Source: Ramlibacter ginsenosidimutans (GTDB taxonomy: Bacteria > Pseudomonadota > Gammaproteobacteria > Burkholderiales > Burkholderiaceae_C). From it: a stretch of DNA of 64,000 bases. Positions 9,137-18,003 of the stretch are shown here, one piece after another (within the stretch, counting starts at the first letter, position 1; each line of letters begins with the position of its first letter). The notes beneath the pieces are model-generated. The model had not been told where the DNA came from. It saw only the letters and a list, made by a program, of their open reading frames with translations, and ran no database searches. Where the stretch lies: contig NZ_JAEPWM010000009.1 in the NCBI RefSeq assembly GCF_016654015.1, positions 124,001 to 188,000 on the forward strand, given 5' to 3'. Both the position numbers and the translations under genes were made by a program.

Positions 9137-10234
9137 ATGCGAAGGGAATTCCGGTCCGGCCCGCTGGGCACCGGCTGTGCGCTCGCCCTGCTGCTCGCGG
9201 GCGGCACGGCCATGGCGCAGCCGGTCGGTCCCGACGTGCGCCTGGGCAACGCGCAGTTCCAGCAACTGGGCAAGTCGTTGCTCGTGACCACCACCGATGG
9301 CGCCGGCACCCGGCGGTCGGTGATCGACTGGCGCAGCTTCTCGGTCCCCGCCGGCAGCATCACGCACTTCCTGCAGCCCGGCCCGGACAGCACGTCCATC
9401 AACCGCGTGCTGGGCAACAAACCCTCGGACATCCTCGGCACGCTCAGCTCCAACGGCCAGCTCGTGCTGGTGAATCCCTCGGGCATTGCGATCGGCCCGG
9501 GCGCGACCGTCGACACGGCGGCGTTCACCGCCTCCGCGCTGGCCCTGTCCGACGCGGACGCGCTCGCCGGACGGATGCGCTTCAGCGCCGAGCGCGGGCA
9601 TCGCGGCGTCGATGTGCAAGGACAGGTGCTCGCGCGAAGCGGCGACGTGGTCCTGCTCGGGACCGACGTCAACGTGGGCAAGGACGCGATCGTCCAGGCG
9701 CCGAACGGCGCCGTGCTGCTGGGCGCGGGGCAGACCGTGGCGCTCACCGGGCGAGGGATCGAAGGCATCGTGCTGCAGGTGACGTCGCCCGCTGACCGCG
9801 CCGTCAACCTGGGTCGGCTGGAAGGCGATGCGGTAGGAATGTTCGCTTCCCAGCTGCGCCACACCGGCGTCATTGCCGCGAACCACGTGGTGCTCGCCGG
9901 CGACAAGGTGCGGCTGGAGCAAGGCGGGCCGGCCGGCAGGGCGGACGGATCACCCGGCCGCGGACCGGAGCCGGACCTTTCGGGCACCATCGAGTCGCCT
10001 CCGCCCCGGGGCGCGGGCGGCAGGGGCAGCTCCGCTGCGTCGGCTGCCGCACGCGCGGACGCGTCCCGCTCCACCGCGGTCCTTGCCGCGCTGGAAGCCG
10101 GCAAGGCCGGGGTGGTGGCCGCCAACGGCGAGCTGGTGACCAGCCTGCAGGCGCCGACCGAGCCCGGCGACAGCGCGGCCGAACGGCGCGACCGGCGCCG
10201 CGCCGCGGAAGTCGTGGAGCAGTGCACGCGCTGA
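9137..10234 (+). CDS. Short filamentous-haemagglutinin-like protein (TPS secretion domain)
   Basis: A 365-residue exported protein. Residues 1-28 form a signal peptide ending AGGTAMAQ. Residues 30-250 resemble the haemagglutination-activity/TPS domain of two-partner-secretion exoproteins: WRSFSVPAGSITHFLQPG, SINRVLG (87-93) and the family signature NPSGIAIG (113-120; usually NPNGI). The repeat-rich body of thousands of residues found in true TpsA proteins is absent. After about residue 270 the chain is low-complexity (Gly/Pro/Ser/Ala/Arg), and it ends VVEQCTR. No TpsB (FhaC-type) pore gene is in the window. The Shine-Dalgarno AAGGAAGGGA precedes the ATG. It may be a minimal secreted protein or a degraded adhesin. 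Confidence 0.78.
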   Translation: MRREFRSGPLGTGCALALLLAGGTAMAQPVGPDVRLGNAQFQQLGKSLLVTTTDGAGTRRSVIDWRSFSVPAGSITHFLQPGPDSTSINRVLGNKPSDILGTLSSNGQLVLVNPSGIAIGPGATVDTAAFTASALALSDADALAGRMRFSAERGHRGVDVQGQVLARSGDVVLLGTDVNVGKDAIVQAPNGAVLLGAGQTVALTGRGIEGIVLQVTSPADRAVNLGRLEGDAVGMFASQLRHTGVIAANHVVLAGDKVRLEQGGPAGRADGSPGRGPEPDLSGTIESPPPRGAGGRGSSAASAAARADASRSTAVLAALEAGKAGVVAANGELVTSLQAPTEPGDSAAERRDRRRAAEVVEQCTR

Positions 10235-10264
10235 GCCCGCGTGTACGTGGTTTCCCGCAGTTTC

Positions 10265-10364
10265 ATATTTGTTCAAATAGATAGACTGTCGGTGTGATGC
10301 CACGCATCGCACGAGAGAGCATTTCAGGACTCCCCTGCCCCCGGCCTCCTCCGGGGGCTTTTTT
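10265..10364 (+). ncRNA. Candidate small RNA or leader ending in a strong terminator
   Basis: An AT-rich stretch (TTTCATATTTGTTCAAATAG, 10261-10280) contains a -10-like TAGACT (10282-10287). About 75 bases later a textbook rho-independent terminator follows. No open frame fills the space. Either this is the 3' UTR of the TPS-domain gene or a small independent transcript; the promoter match is weak. Confidence 0.3.
10337..10364 (+). terminator. Rho-independent terminator
   Basis: GCCCCCGG (10337-10344), loop CCTCCT, CCGGGGGC (10351-10358), then six T. This is the clearest intrinsic terminator I found in the window. It lies about 100 bases after the TPS-domain gene. Confidence 0.9.
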
Positions 10365-10512
10365 CTGGGCGCTCGCAACATCACGAACGCGGAGCCTCGT
10401 CCTGGTCCAGGCCGAGGGGCAACCGGCCGAGACGCGAAGATCGACCTGCCGCTCAGAACGCGGCGAGCAGTTCCTAGTTCGGGCGCGAGAAGCGCCAGCG
10501 AGCTTTCGCATC

Positions 10513-10606
10513 GCTGGGGTTCGCTTTGCTCACCGCCAGCCTACGAAGGCACTACGACGGCACGCGAGGACCGTAGGCTGGTGGTGAGCCGCAGGCGAAC
10601 CCCAGC
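10513..10606. repeat. Intergenic inverted repeat, family A copy 2
   Basis: GCTGGGGTTCGCTTTGCTCA... (10513-10544) and GTAGGCTGGTGGTGAGCCGC... (10573-10606) are reverse complements of each other and match the arms at 4210-4288 and 14156-14231. The loop between the arms is 28 bases. The copy sits in the 509-base gap 10235-10743, which otherwise holds only the terminator above and no convincing gene. Confidence 0.85.
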
Positions 10607-10743
10607 TGCCTGCGCCGCGCGATCCCCGCCGTGCCGCGCACGGCAACGCACTTTCTTCCTCGCAAGGTTCGCGTGCGGGGCTCGCGCCGACCCCCGCGAT
10701 CGCGAGTCGATGCTAGATTGGAACGCCATCCGCAGTCTTCTTC

Positions 10744-11670
10744 ATGGCCGAGTCCCGCACGGCGATCTACGGCGCCCTGGCGGCGAACGTCGCCATCACC
10801 GTCACCAAGTTCATCGTTGCCGGCATCACCGGCAGCTCCGCCATGCTGTCCGAAGGCATCCACTCGCTGGTGGACTCGGGCAACAGCCTGCTGCTACTCC
10901 TGGGCGAGCACCGCAGCGAGCAGCCGGCCTCGGCCCAGCACCCCTTCGGGCATGGCAAGGAGCTCTACTTCTGGAGCCTGATCGTCGCCGTGCTGATCTT
11001 CGGCGCGGGCGGCGCCGTCTCGTTCTGGGAAGGCGTGCTGCACGTGCGCGATCCGCATGCGCTGGAAGACCCCTTCTGGAGCTACATCGTGCTGGGCTGC
11101 GCGGCGGTGTTCGAGGGCGCGAGCTTCACCATCGCGTTCCGCCAGTTCACGCGTGAACGCGGCGATACGCCCTTCTGGCACGCCTTGCGCATCAGCAAGG
11201 ACCCGGCCACCTACACGGTAATGGCGGAAGACTCCGCGGCGCTCGTCGGGCTCGCGCTTGCCGCGATCGGCATCTTCGCCAGCCACGCGCTCAACATGCC
11301 GCGCCTCGACGGCGCCGCGTCCATCGCCATCGGCCTGCTGCTGGCCGGCGTCGCGGTCCTGCTGATCCGCGAATCCCGCGGACTGCTCGTCGGCGAAGGC
11401 GTGAAGCCGGAGACCGCGCGCGAGATCCAGGCCATCGCGCGCTCCGCTCCCGGCGTGCGCGACGTCGGCCGGGTGCTCTCGATGTACGTCGGCCCCGAGG
11501 ACGTGCTGGTCACCTTCGCCGTGACCTTTGCGCCCGAGATGCCCGCCTCCGAGCTGGCGCGCACGATCAAGCAGATCGAGCACACCGTGCGCGAACGCTT
11601 CCCCAAGGTGCAGCGGATCTTCGTCGAGCCGGTGGCGCCCCCAGCGACGGACGCGCCGGCGCACGGCTGA
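10744..11670 (+). CDS. Cation diffusion facilitator (CDF) family metal transporter
   Basis: A 308-residue inner-membrane exporter of divalent metals such as Zn, Fe, Mn or Co, working as a dimer by proton antiport. The TM2 metal-site region reads SEGIHSLVDSGNSLLLLLG, followed by HPFGHGKELYFWSLI, and the TM5 site region reads MAEDSAALVGLALAAIG. In TM5 the usual HxxxD first residue is replaced by Glu (E-D-S-A-A). The C-terminal cytoplasmic domain (about 210-300) has the CDF dimerisation fold (GVRDVGRVLSMYVGPEDVLV). The metal cannot be fixed from sequence. Confidence 0.92.
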   Translation: MAESRTAIYGALAANVAITVTKFIVAGITGSSAMLSEGIHSLVDSGNSLLLLLGEHRSEQPASAQHPFGHGKELYFWSLIVAVLIFGAGGAVSFWEGVLHVRDPHALEDPFWSYIVLGCAAVFEGASFTIAFRQFTRERGDTPFWHALRISKDPATYTVMAEDSAALVGLALAAIGIFASHALNMPRLDGAASIAIGLLLAGVAVLLIRESRGLLVGEGVKPETAREIQAIARSAPGVRDVGRVLSMYVGPEDVLVTFAVTFAPEMPASELARTIKQIEHTVRERFPKVQRIFVEPVAPPATDAPAHG

Positions 11671-11719
11671 TCGTTGTCGCTCAGGGCAGCAGCGCCATCG
11701 GGAGTTTGCGTTGCATGTG

Positions 11720-12832
11720 TCAGAACAGGCAGCCCTGCCCGGGCGGCGACGGCGGACGGAACAGGTCGGTGCGGAACACCTGCCGCTTCGCATTGAAGCC
11801 CAGGCGCCGGGCCGTGCGCTCGAAGCGCTGGCGCACCAGCTGCGCCCAGGTGCCCGAGCCCTTCATGCGCGTGGCGAAGTCGCTGTCGTAGTCCTTGCCG
11901 CCACGCATCTCCTGGATGCGGTGCATCACGCGCTGGGCGCGCTGCGGGTAGTGCTGCTCCAGCCACTGCCGGAACAGCGGCGCGACCTCCCAGGGCAGCC
12001 GCAGCACGTGGTAGAAGGCCTCGCGCGCGCCCGCGTCCCACGCGGCCTCCATCACCTGTTCCATGTCGTCGTTGAGGAAGGGAATCTGCGGCGCGAGGCT
12101 GACGCCGCAGGGGACGCCATGCTCGGCCAGCGTGCGCAACACGCGAAGCCGCCGATGCGGCGCGGCGGCGCGCGGCTCGAGCTTGCGGGCGAGCTCGGCG
12201 TCCAGGGTGGTGATGGTGACGTAGACCGCCACGAGCCCCTGCTGCGCCATGGGCGCGAGGAGGTCGAGGTCGCGCTCGACGCCGCTGGACTTGGTGACCA
12301 GGCCGAACGGATGGTTCGCCTCGTGCAGCACTTCGATCAGCCCGCGCGTGAGCCGCAGTTCGCGCTCCACGGGCTGGTAGCAGTCCGTGGCGGTGCCGAT
12401 CGCGATCAGCTGCGGCCGATAGGACCGGCGCGCGAGCTCGGCCCGCAGCAGTTCCACCGCGTTGCGCTTGGCGATGATCCGGGTCTCGAAGTCGAGCCCC
12501 GGCGAGAGATTCAGGTAGCTGTGCGTGGGCCGGGCATAGCAGTAGATGCACCCGTGCTCGCAGCCGCGGTAGGGATTGATGGACTGGTCGAAGTAGATGT
12601 CCGGCGAGTCGTTGGTGGCGATGATGCTCTTCGCCGTCTCCCAGATGATCTCCGTGCGCGGCGGCGCGGCCGGATCGTCATCGGCGTGCTCCCAGCCGTC
12701 GTCGAAGCCCTCCCGGGCATCGGAGGCGAAGCGATGCGGAAAGCGTGTTGCCGTGCCGCGCCCCTTGATGGCCTCGATCGGGACGCGCACCTCCGCGGCC
12801 CGGGTGTCGGTACTGCGGTCGATACTGTTCAT
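11720..12832 (-). CDS. PA0069-family radical SAM protein
   Basis: A 370-residue radical S-adenosylmethionine enzyme of the SPL/Rv2578c-like group of unknown reaction. The [4Fe-4S]-binding triad is CEHGCIYC (Cys91, Cys95, Cys98), preceded by the family-typical SINPYRGCEHGC. GTATDCYQPVERELRLTRG and APQIPFLNDDMEQVMEAAW follow as in PA0069. The ATG at 12832 gives the usual start; an in-frame GTG lies 36 bases upstream at 12868. The gene is convergent with the CDF transporter, and 49 bases separate the two stops. Confidence 0.9.
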   Translation of the reverse strand: MNSIDRSTDTRAAEVRVPIEAIKGRGTATRFPHRFASDAREGFDDGWEHADDDPAAPPRTEIIWETAKSIIATNDSPDIYFDQSINPYRGCEHGCIYCYARPTHSYLNLSPGLDFETRIIAKRNAVELLRAELARRSYRPQLIAIGTATDCYQPVERELRLTRGLIEVLHEANHPFGLVTKSSGVERDLDLLAPMAQQGLVAVYVTITTLDAELARKLEPRAAAPHRRLRVLRTLAEHGVPCGVSLAPQIPFLNDDMEQVMEAAWDAGAREAFYHVLRLPWEVAPLFRQWLEQHYPQRAQRVMHRIQEMRGGKDYDSDFATRMKGSGTWAQLVRQRFERTARRLGFNAKRQVFRTDLFRPPSPPGQGCLF

Positions 12833-12956
12833 GCGTACAGTATGCCACCGCGGCGAGCGTCCGTGCACGGGGCGGGGACTACACGCGAAACGGGGCGGAC
12901 CTGACAGTGGCGCGCCGTCCTGCGCCGGAGACTGGCCTCAGAACAGGAGCCACACC

Positions 12957-13142
12957 ATGTTCGGACTGCCCCCCTATGCCTGGTTCTTCGTCTTCGCCAT
13001 CATCGCGGCGGCCGCGGCGCGCGTGCTCGTCGGGCGAGTGCGCGACGACGCCGCGTCGTTTCCGGGATGGATCCTGTATGCCGTGGCGATCGGCTGCGTG
13101 ATCCTGGGCGTCGCGACGCTCTGGCTCGGCCGCGCGGCGTAG
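12957..13142 (+). CDS. Small two-helix membrane protein
   Basis: A 61-residue protein with two hydrophobic helices (about 5-25, YAWFFVFAIIAAAAARVLVG, and 38-58, GWILYAVAIGCVILGVATLW) joined by a short charged loop. A good Shine-Dalgarno (CAGGAG) lies 9 bases before the ATG at 12957. No family is recognised. It stands alone between two minus-strand genes, so function cannot be inferred. Confidence 0.65.
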   Translation: MFGLPPYAWFFVFAIIAAAAARVLVGRVRDDAASFPGWILYAVAIGCVILGVATLWLGRAA

Positions 13143-13164
13143 CGCCCGCGCCGGCGACAGGCGC

Positions 13165-14142
13165 TCAGGCCGTCGCCATCGCAGGCAGGGCCAATCGCCC
13201 GCGCGCTTCGGCGTACTCGCGCGCAAGGCGCGCCACGAGCTCGGCGACGGACACGATTTCCTTCACGGCGCTGATGCCCTGCCCCGAGCCCCAGATGTCC
13301 TTCCACGCCTTCTTGCTGCCTTCGCCGCCGCCGAAGCTCATCTTGCTGGGGTCGCTCTCGGGCAGCCGATCGGGATCCAGCCCCGCGTTGCGGATGCTGG
13401 CCTTCAGGTAGTTGCCGTGCACGCCCGTGAACAGGCTGGAGTAGACGATCTCGTCGGAGCTGCCCTCGACGATCGCGCGCTTGTAATCGTCGCTGGCGCG
13501 CGCCTCGTGCGTGGCGATGAAGGCGGAGCCGATGTACGCGAAGTCCGCGCCCAGCGCCTGCGCGGCCAGCACCGCGCCGCCGTTCGCAATGGCACCCGAC
13601 AAGGCGATCGGACCGTCGAACCATTCGCGGATCTCCTGCACCAGCGCGAACGGGCTCTTCACGCCCGCATGGCCGCCGGCGCCGGCCGCCACCGCGATCA
13701 GGCCGTCGGCGCCCTTCTCGATGGCCTTGCGCGCGAACGTGTTGTTGATGATGTCGTGCAGCACGATGCCGCCGTAGGAGTGGATGGCCTCGTTCACGTC
13801 GGGGCGCGCGCCCAGCGAGGTGATGACGATGGGCACCTTGCGCTTGACCACCACCTCCATGTCGTGCTCGAGCCGGTCATTGCTCTTGTGCACGATCTGG
13901 TTGATGGCATAGGGCGCGGCCGGGCGGTCCGGGTGCGCGCGGTCGTGCGCCGCCAGGGTCTCCTCGATCTCGTGCAGCCATTCGTCCAGCTGCGCCGCGG
14001 GCCGCGCGTTCAGCGCCGGCATGGAGCCGACGATGCCCGCCTTGCACTGCTCGATCACCATCTTCGGGTTGCTGACGATGAACATCGGCGAGGCGATCAC
14101 GGGCAAGGGCAGGTTCTGCAGGACACGCGGCAATCTGGACAT
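13165..14142 (-). CDS. Nitronate monooxygenase (2-nitropropane dioxygenase family)
   Basis: A 325-residue FMN-dependent TIM-barrel enzyme that would oxidise nitronates, or act as an enoyl reductase-like flavoprotein. It begins LPLPVIASPMFIVSNPKMVI, and has VAAGAGGHAGVKSPFALVQE with the conserved GGHAG phosphate/active-site loop, and ALSGAIANGGAVLAAQALGADFAYIGSAF for FMN phosphate binding. The ATG at 14142 is preceded by AGGAGAACC on the minus strand. It lies 113 bases after the acyl-CoA dehydrogenase gene and could be the last member of the etf operon, although a family A repeat fills the gap. Confidence 0.9.
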   Translation of the reverse strand: MSRLPRVLQNLPLPVIASPMFIVSNPKMVIEQCKAGIVGSMPALNARPAAQLDEWLHEIEETLAAHDRAHPDRPAAPYAINQIVHKSNDRLEHDMEVVVKRKVPIVITSLGARPDVNEAIHSYGGIVLHDIINNTFARKAIEKGADGLIAVAAGAGGHAGVKSPFALVQEIREWFDGPIALSGAIANGGAVLAAQALGADFAYIGSAFIATHEARASDDYKRAIVEGSSDEIVYSSLFTGVHGNYLKASIRNAGLDPDRLPESDPSKMSFGGGEGSKKAWKDIWGSGQGISAVKEIVSVAELVARLAREYAEARGRLALPAMATA

Positions 14143-14155
14143 CGGTTCTCCTGTT

Positions 14156-14231
14156 GCTGGGGTTCGGCTACGCCTCACCGCCAGCCTACGAATTCATGGT
14201 CGGCAGGCTGGGGTGACGCAGGAACCCCAGC
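14156..14231. repeat. Intergenic inverted repeat, family A copy 3
   Basis: GCTGGGGTTCGGCTACGCCT... and ...GGCTGGGGTGACGCAGGAACCCCAGC match the arms of the family A copies at 4210-4288 and 10513-10606. This copy is shorter and has an altered right arm. It lies between two genes of one minus-strand operon. Confidence 0.78.
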
Positions 14232-14255
14232 GGTGCGCGCAATTGCGCGCGGTCT

Positions 14256-16046
14256 TCAGAACGCTTCCATCGGCAGCGCGGTCACGCTGTCGCCGCCTTC
14301 GACGATCGCATCGCGCAGGCCCGGCGCGCGGGCGAGGATGTGGTCGGCGTAGAAGCGCGCGGTGGCGATCTTCGCCTGCATGAACGACGCGTCCTGTCCC
14401 TTGTGCAACAGGTCCTCGGCGACCAGCAGCGAGCGCGCGAGCTGCCAGCCCGCCACCAGGTTGCCGGCCAGCATCAGGTAGGGCACGGAGCCGGCGAACA
14501 CCGCGTTCGGCGAGGCCTTGCCCTGCTGCACGACGAAGCCGACCACGTCGAGGAAGGCCTTGCGCGCGGCGACTAGCCGCCTGGCCACCGCCCGCGCGGC
14601 GACGCTGTCGCGGCGCACGAGCTCGCCCTCGGTCTTCTCGATCTGCGCCGCGATCGCCTGCGCCACCTGGCCGCCATCGCGCGCGGTCTTGCGGCCGACC
14701 AGGTCGTTGGCCTGGATCGCGGTCGTGCCTTCGTAGATGGTGAGGATCTTGGCGTCGCGGTAGTACTGCGCCGCACCCGTCTCCTCGATGAAGCCCATGC
14801 CGCCGTGCACCTGCACGCCCAGCGACGTGACTTCCAGGCTCATCTCCGTGCTGTAGCCCTTGACCAGCGGCACCAGGAATTCGTAGAAGGCCTGGTTCTG
14901 CTTGCGCGCCTGCGCATCCGGATGGTGGTGCGCGGCGTCGTACGCGGCGGCCGCCACGCTGGCCATGGCGCGGCAGCCCTCGGTCATGGCGCGCATGGTC
15001 ATGAGCATGCGGCGCACGTCCGGGTGGTGGATGATGGTCGCGGGACCGTTGACGCTGCCGTCCACGGGACGCGACTGCACGCGGTCGCGCGCATAGGCCA
15101 CGGCCTTCTGGTAGGCGCGCTCGGCCACCGCGATGCCCTGCACGCCGACGGCGTAGCGGGCGGCGTTCATCATGATGAACATGTACTCGAGCCCGCGGTT
15201 CTCCTGGCCCACCAGGTAGCCCACGGCACCGCCATGATCCCCATATTGCAGGACGGCGGTCGGCGAGGCCTTGATCCCCAGCTTGTGCTCGATGCTGACG
15301 CAGTGCACGTCGTTGCGCGCGCCCCGCGAGCCGTCGGCGTTCACCAGGAACTTGGGCACGACGAACAGGCTGATGCCCTTGACGCCGTCGGGCGCGCCGG
15401 GAATGCGGGCCAGCACCAGGTGGACGATGTTGTCCGCCATGTCGTGCTCGCCGTAGGTGATGAAGATCTTGGTGCCGAACACCTTGTAGGTGCCATCAGG
15501 CTGCGGCTCGGCGCGCGAGCGCACCATGGCGAGATCGCTGCCCGCCTGCGGCTCGGTGAGGTTCATGGTGCCGGTCCACTCGCCCGTGACCAGCTTCTCC
15601 AGGTACACCGACTTCAGGTCGTCCGAGCCCGCGGTCAGCAGCGCCTCGATGGCGCCATCCGTGAGCAGCGGGCACAGCGCGAAGCTCAGGTTGGCGGAGT
15701 TGAGCATCTCGATGCACGCGGCGCCGATCGTCTTGGGCAAGCCCTGGCCGCCGAAGTCGGCCGGGTGCTGCAGGCCTTGCCAGCCGCCTTCGGCGAACTG
15801 CTTGTAGGCCTGCACGAAGCCGGCAGTCGTCGTGACCTGGCCGTCCTTCCAGCTGGAGGGATGGCGGTCGCCCTCGACGTTCAGCGGCGCCAGCACGCCC
15901 TCGTTGAACTTCGCGCACTCCTCGAGCACGGCCTGCGCGGTGTCCAGCCCCGCTTCCTCGAAGCCGGGCATCTGCGCGATCTGTTCGATGTCGGCCAGGT
16001 GCTCGATGTCGAACAGCATGTCCTTGACGGGGGCGATGTAGCTCAT
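14256..16046 (-). CDS. Acyl-CoA dehydrogenase with C-terminal extension (DmdC-like class)
   Basis: A complete 596-residue acyl-CoA dehydrogenase of the long class: N-terminal extension (residues 1-35, MSYIAPVKDMLFDIEHLAD), helical and beta domains (MNLTEPQAGSDLAMVRSRAE, IFITYGEHDMADNIVHLVLA), the catalytic-Glu loop TIYEGTTAIQANDLVGRK, and a C-terminal helical domain of about 130 residues. It transfers electrons to the ETF encoded by the two genes just upstream. An AGGAGAGAG ribosome site precedes the ATG. It is a paralogue of the partial gene at 2-1627. The substrate is unknown; 3-methylmercaptopropionyl-CoA or other branched or medium-chain acyl-CoA are family options. Confidence 0.94.
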   Translation of the reverse strand: MSYIAPVKDMLFDIEHLADIEQIAQMPGFEEAGLDTAQAVLEECAKFNEGVLAPLNVEGDRHPSSWKDGQVTTTAGFVQAYKQFAEGGWQGLQHPADFGGQGLPKTIGAACIEMLNSANLSFALCPLLTDGAIEALLTAGSDDLKSVYLEKLVTGEWTGTMNLTEPQAGSDLAMVRSRAEPQPDGTYKVFGTKIFITYGEHDMADNIVHLVLARIPGAPDGVKGISLFVVPKFLVNADGSRGARNDVHCVSIEHKLGIKASPTAVLQYGDHGGAVGYLVGQENRGLEYMFIMMNAARYAVGVQGIAVAERAYQKAVAYARDRVQSRPVDGSVNGPATIIHHPDVRRMLMTMRAMTEGCRAMASVAAAAYDAAHHHPDAQARKQNQAFYEFLVPLVKGYSTEMSLEVTSLGVQVHGGMGFIEETGAAQYYRDAKILTIYEGTTAIQANDLVGRKTARDGGQVAQAIAAQIEKTEGELVRRDSVAARAVARRLVAARKAFLDVVGFVVQQGKASPNAVFAGSVPYLMLAGNLVAGWQLARSLLVAEDLLHKGQDASFMQAKIATARFYADHILARAPGLRDAIVEGGDSVTALPMEAF

Positions 16047-16067
16047 TTGACTCTCTCCTGGATTTGC

Positions 16068-16160
16068 TCCTTCCCCGCTGGGGGAAGGCTGGGATGGGGG
16101 CGCTCCAAGTGTCGGGGAGCGCCCGCACCCCGCCCCTCCCCGGGACGGGGAGGGAGTCGG
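16068..16160. repeat. GC-rich intergenic repeat, family C
   Basis: This segment contains CTTCCCCGCTGGGGGAAGG, GGGCGCTCC...GGAGCGCCC and CCCTCCCCGGGACGGGGAGGG, i.e. several nested palindromes in a row. It fills the whole etfA-acyl-CoA dehydrogenase gap. Related C/G-run palindromes occur at 1296-1316, 31479-31530 and 58270-58300. Confidence 0.72.
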
Positions 16161-16162
16161 CC

Positions 16163-17095
16163 TTACAGCGCCTTCACCAGTTCCGGCACGGCCTGGAACA
16201 GGTCGGCCTCAAGGCCGTAGTCGGCCACGCTGAAGATCGGCGCTTCCGGGTCCTTGTTGATCGCGACGATCACCTTGGAGTCCTTCATGCCCGCCAGGTG
16301 CTGGATCGCGCCGGAGATGCCCAGGGCGATGTACAGCTGCGGCGCCACGATCTTGCCGGTCTGGCCGACCTGGAAGTCGTTCGGCGCGTAGCCCGCGTCC
16401 ACGGCGGCGCGCGATGCGCCGATGGCGGCGCCCAGCTTGTCGGCCAGCGGCTCCAGCACTTCGTGGAACTTCTCGGAAGAACCGAGCGCCCGGCCACCGG
16501 ACACGATGATCTTGGCGGCGGTGAGTTCGGGGCGGTCGTTCTTCGCGATCTCCTGGCCCAGGAAGCGGCTCTTGCCGGCGTCGCCGGCGGCACTGGCGTT
16601 CTCCACGCCGGCGCTGCCGCCGGTGGCGGGAGCGGGATCGAAGGCCGTGGTGCGCACGGTGATCACCTTCACGCTGTCGGCGCTCTGCACGGTGGCGATG
16701 GCGTTGCCGGCGTAGATCGGGCGCTCGAACGTGTCCGGGCTGTCGACCTTCGTGATGTCGGAGATCTGCGCGACATCCAGCTTCGCCGCGACGCGCGGGG
16801 CGATGTTCTTGCCGCTGGCGGTCGCGGGGAACAGGATGTGGCTGTAGTTGCCGGCCAGTGCGAGCACCTGCGCGGCGACGTTCTCGGCCAGGCCGTGCTC
16901 GAACTGGGGGCCATCCGCGAGGATGACCTTGGCAACGCCCGCGACTTGCGCAGCGGCTTTGGCGGCTTCACCGGCATTGGCACCGGCAACCAGCACGTGC
17001 ACGTCGCCGCCGCAGGCCTTGGCTGCGGTGATGGTGTTGAGGGTCGAAGGGCGAATCGACTTGTTGTCGTGTTCGGCGATGACGAGGGAGGTCAT
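16163..17095 (-). CDS. etfA: Electron transfer flavoprotein subunit alpha
   Basis: A 310-residue ETF alpha, which with EtfB forms the FAD/AMP heterodimer that takes electrons from acyl-CoA dehydrogenases to ETF:quinone oxidoreductase. The C-terminal FAD domain is intact: [37 protein letters not shown] and [19 protein letters not shown]. The N-terminal domain starts [20 protein letters not shown]. The ATG lies 132 bases after etfB, with a repeat element in between. Confidence 0.97.
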   Translation of the reverse strand: MTSLVIAEHDNKSIRPSTLNTITAAKACGGDVHVLVAGANAGEAAKAAAQVAGVAKVILADGPQFEHGLAENVAAQVLALAGNYSHILFPATASGKNIAPRVAAKLDVAQISDITKVDSPDTFERPIYAGNAIATVQSADSVKVITVRTTAFDPAPATGGSAGVENASAAGDAGKSRFLGQEIAKNDRPELTAAKIIVSGGRALGSSEKFHEVLEPLADKLGAAIGASRAAVDAGYAPNDFQVGQTGKIVAPQLYIALGISGAIQHLAGMKDSKVIVAINKDPEAPIFSVADYGLEADLFQAVPELVKAL

Positions 17096-17112
17096 GGTTG
17101 TTCCAAGATGTT

Positions 17113-17213
17113 GAACGCAGAGTGCGCAGAGGTTACGCAGAGGACGCAGAGGAATACCAATTGAAATTGGATGTTCTCTGCGTCCTCTGCGTGTCTTCGC
17201 GTCCTCTGCGTTC
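17113..17213. repeat. CTCTGCG-type inverted repeat, family B copy 2
   Basis: Tandem GCAGAGG/GACGCAGAGG units on the left are mirrored by CTCTGCGTCCTCTGCG units on the right around a central AATTGAAATT. The repeat forms a long hairpin in the etfB-etfA gap. It shares its core with the element at 8261-8354. Confidence 0.85.
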
Positions 17214-17227
17214 TGATTGCCTGATGA

Positions 17228-17977
17228 TCAGATGACCTTCGCTTCGGTCTTCAGCTTCTGCACGAGCGTCGCAACGTCGGGCACCTTGACGCCGGCGCCG
17301 CGCTTGGGCGGCTCGCTGACCTTCAGCGTCTTCAGGCGCGGCTTGACATCGACGCCGAGGTCTTCGGGCTTGAGCGTGTCCAGCTGCTTTTTCTTCGCCT
17401 TCATGATGTTCGGCAGCGTCACGTAGCGCGGCTCGTTCAGGCGCAGGTCGGTGGTGATCACCGCCGGCAGCGTGACCTCCAGCGTCTCAAGGCCGCCGTC
17501 CACTTCGCGCGTGACCTTGGCCTTGCCGTCGGCCACTTCCACCTTCGAGGCGAAGGTCGCCTGCGGCAGGTCGGCCAGCGCGGCCAGCATCTGGCCCGTC
17601 TGGTTGCAGTCGTCGTCGATCGCCTGCTTGCCCAGGATCACCAGGCCCGGCTGCTCCTTGTCGACCAGCGCCTTCAGCAGCTTGGCCACGGCCAGGGGCT
17701 GCAGCTCCTCGTCGGTCTGGACCAGGATGGCGCGGTCGGCGCCGATCGCCATGGCGGTGCGCAGCGTTTCCTGGCACTGCTGCACGCCGCAGGAGACGGC
17801 GATCACCTCGGTGGCGGCGCCCTTTTCCTTCAGGCGCACCGCCTCTTCCACCGCGATCTCGTCGAACGGGTTCATGCTCATCTTCACGTTCGCGATGTCC
17901 ACACCCGTGTTGTCCGACTTGACGCGGACCTTCACGTTGTAGTCCACCACCCGCTTCACGGGGACCAGGACCTTCAT
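17228..17977 (-). CDS. etfB: Electron transfer flavoprotein subunit beta
   Basis: A 249-residue ETF beta ([20 protein letters not shown] start), the AMP-binding partner of EtfA. Family signatures are [38 protein letters not shown] and the recognition-loop region [18 protein letters not shown], which contacts dehydrogenases. I chose the ATG at 17977 because the frame upstream of it has no family homology and AGGAGTG lies just before the ATG. It is the first gene of the minus-strand etf operon, divergent from the TRAP transporter. Confidence 0.97.
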   Translation of the reverse strand: MKVLVPVKRVVDYNVKVRVKSDNTGVDIANVKMSMNPFDEIAVEEAVRLKEKGAATEVIAVSCGVQQCQETLRTAMAIGADRAILVQTDEELQPLAVAKLLKALVDKEQPGLVILGKQAIDDDCNQTGQMLAALADLPQATFASKVEVADGKAKVTREVDGGLETLEVTLPAVITTDLRLNEPRYVTLPNIMKAKKKQLDTLKPEDLGVDVKPRLKTLKVSEPPKRGAGVKVPDVATLVQKLKTEAKVI

Positions 17978-18003
17978 TGGGGCACTCCTAGAGTTGTGGG
18001 GAA

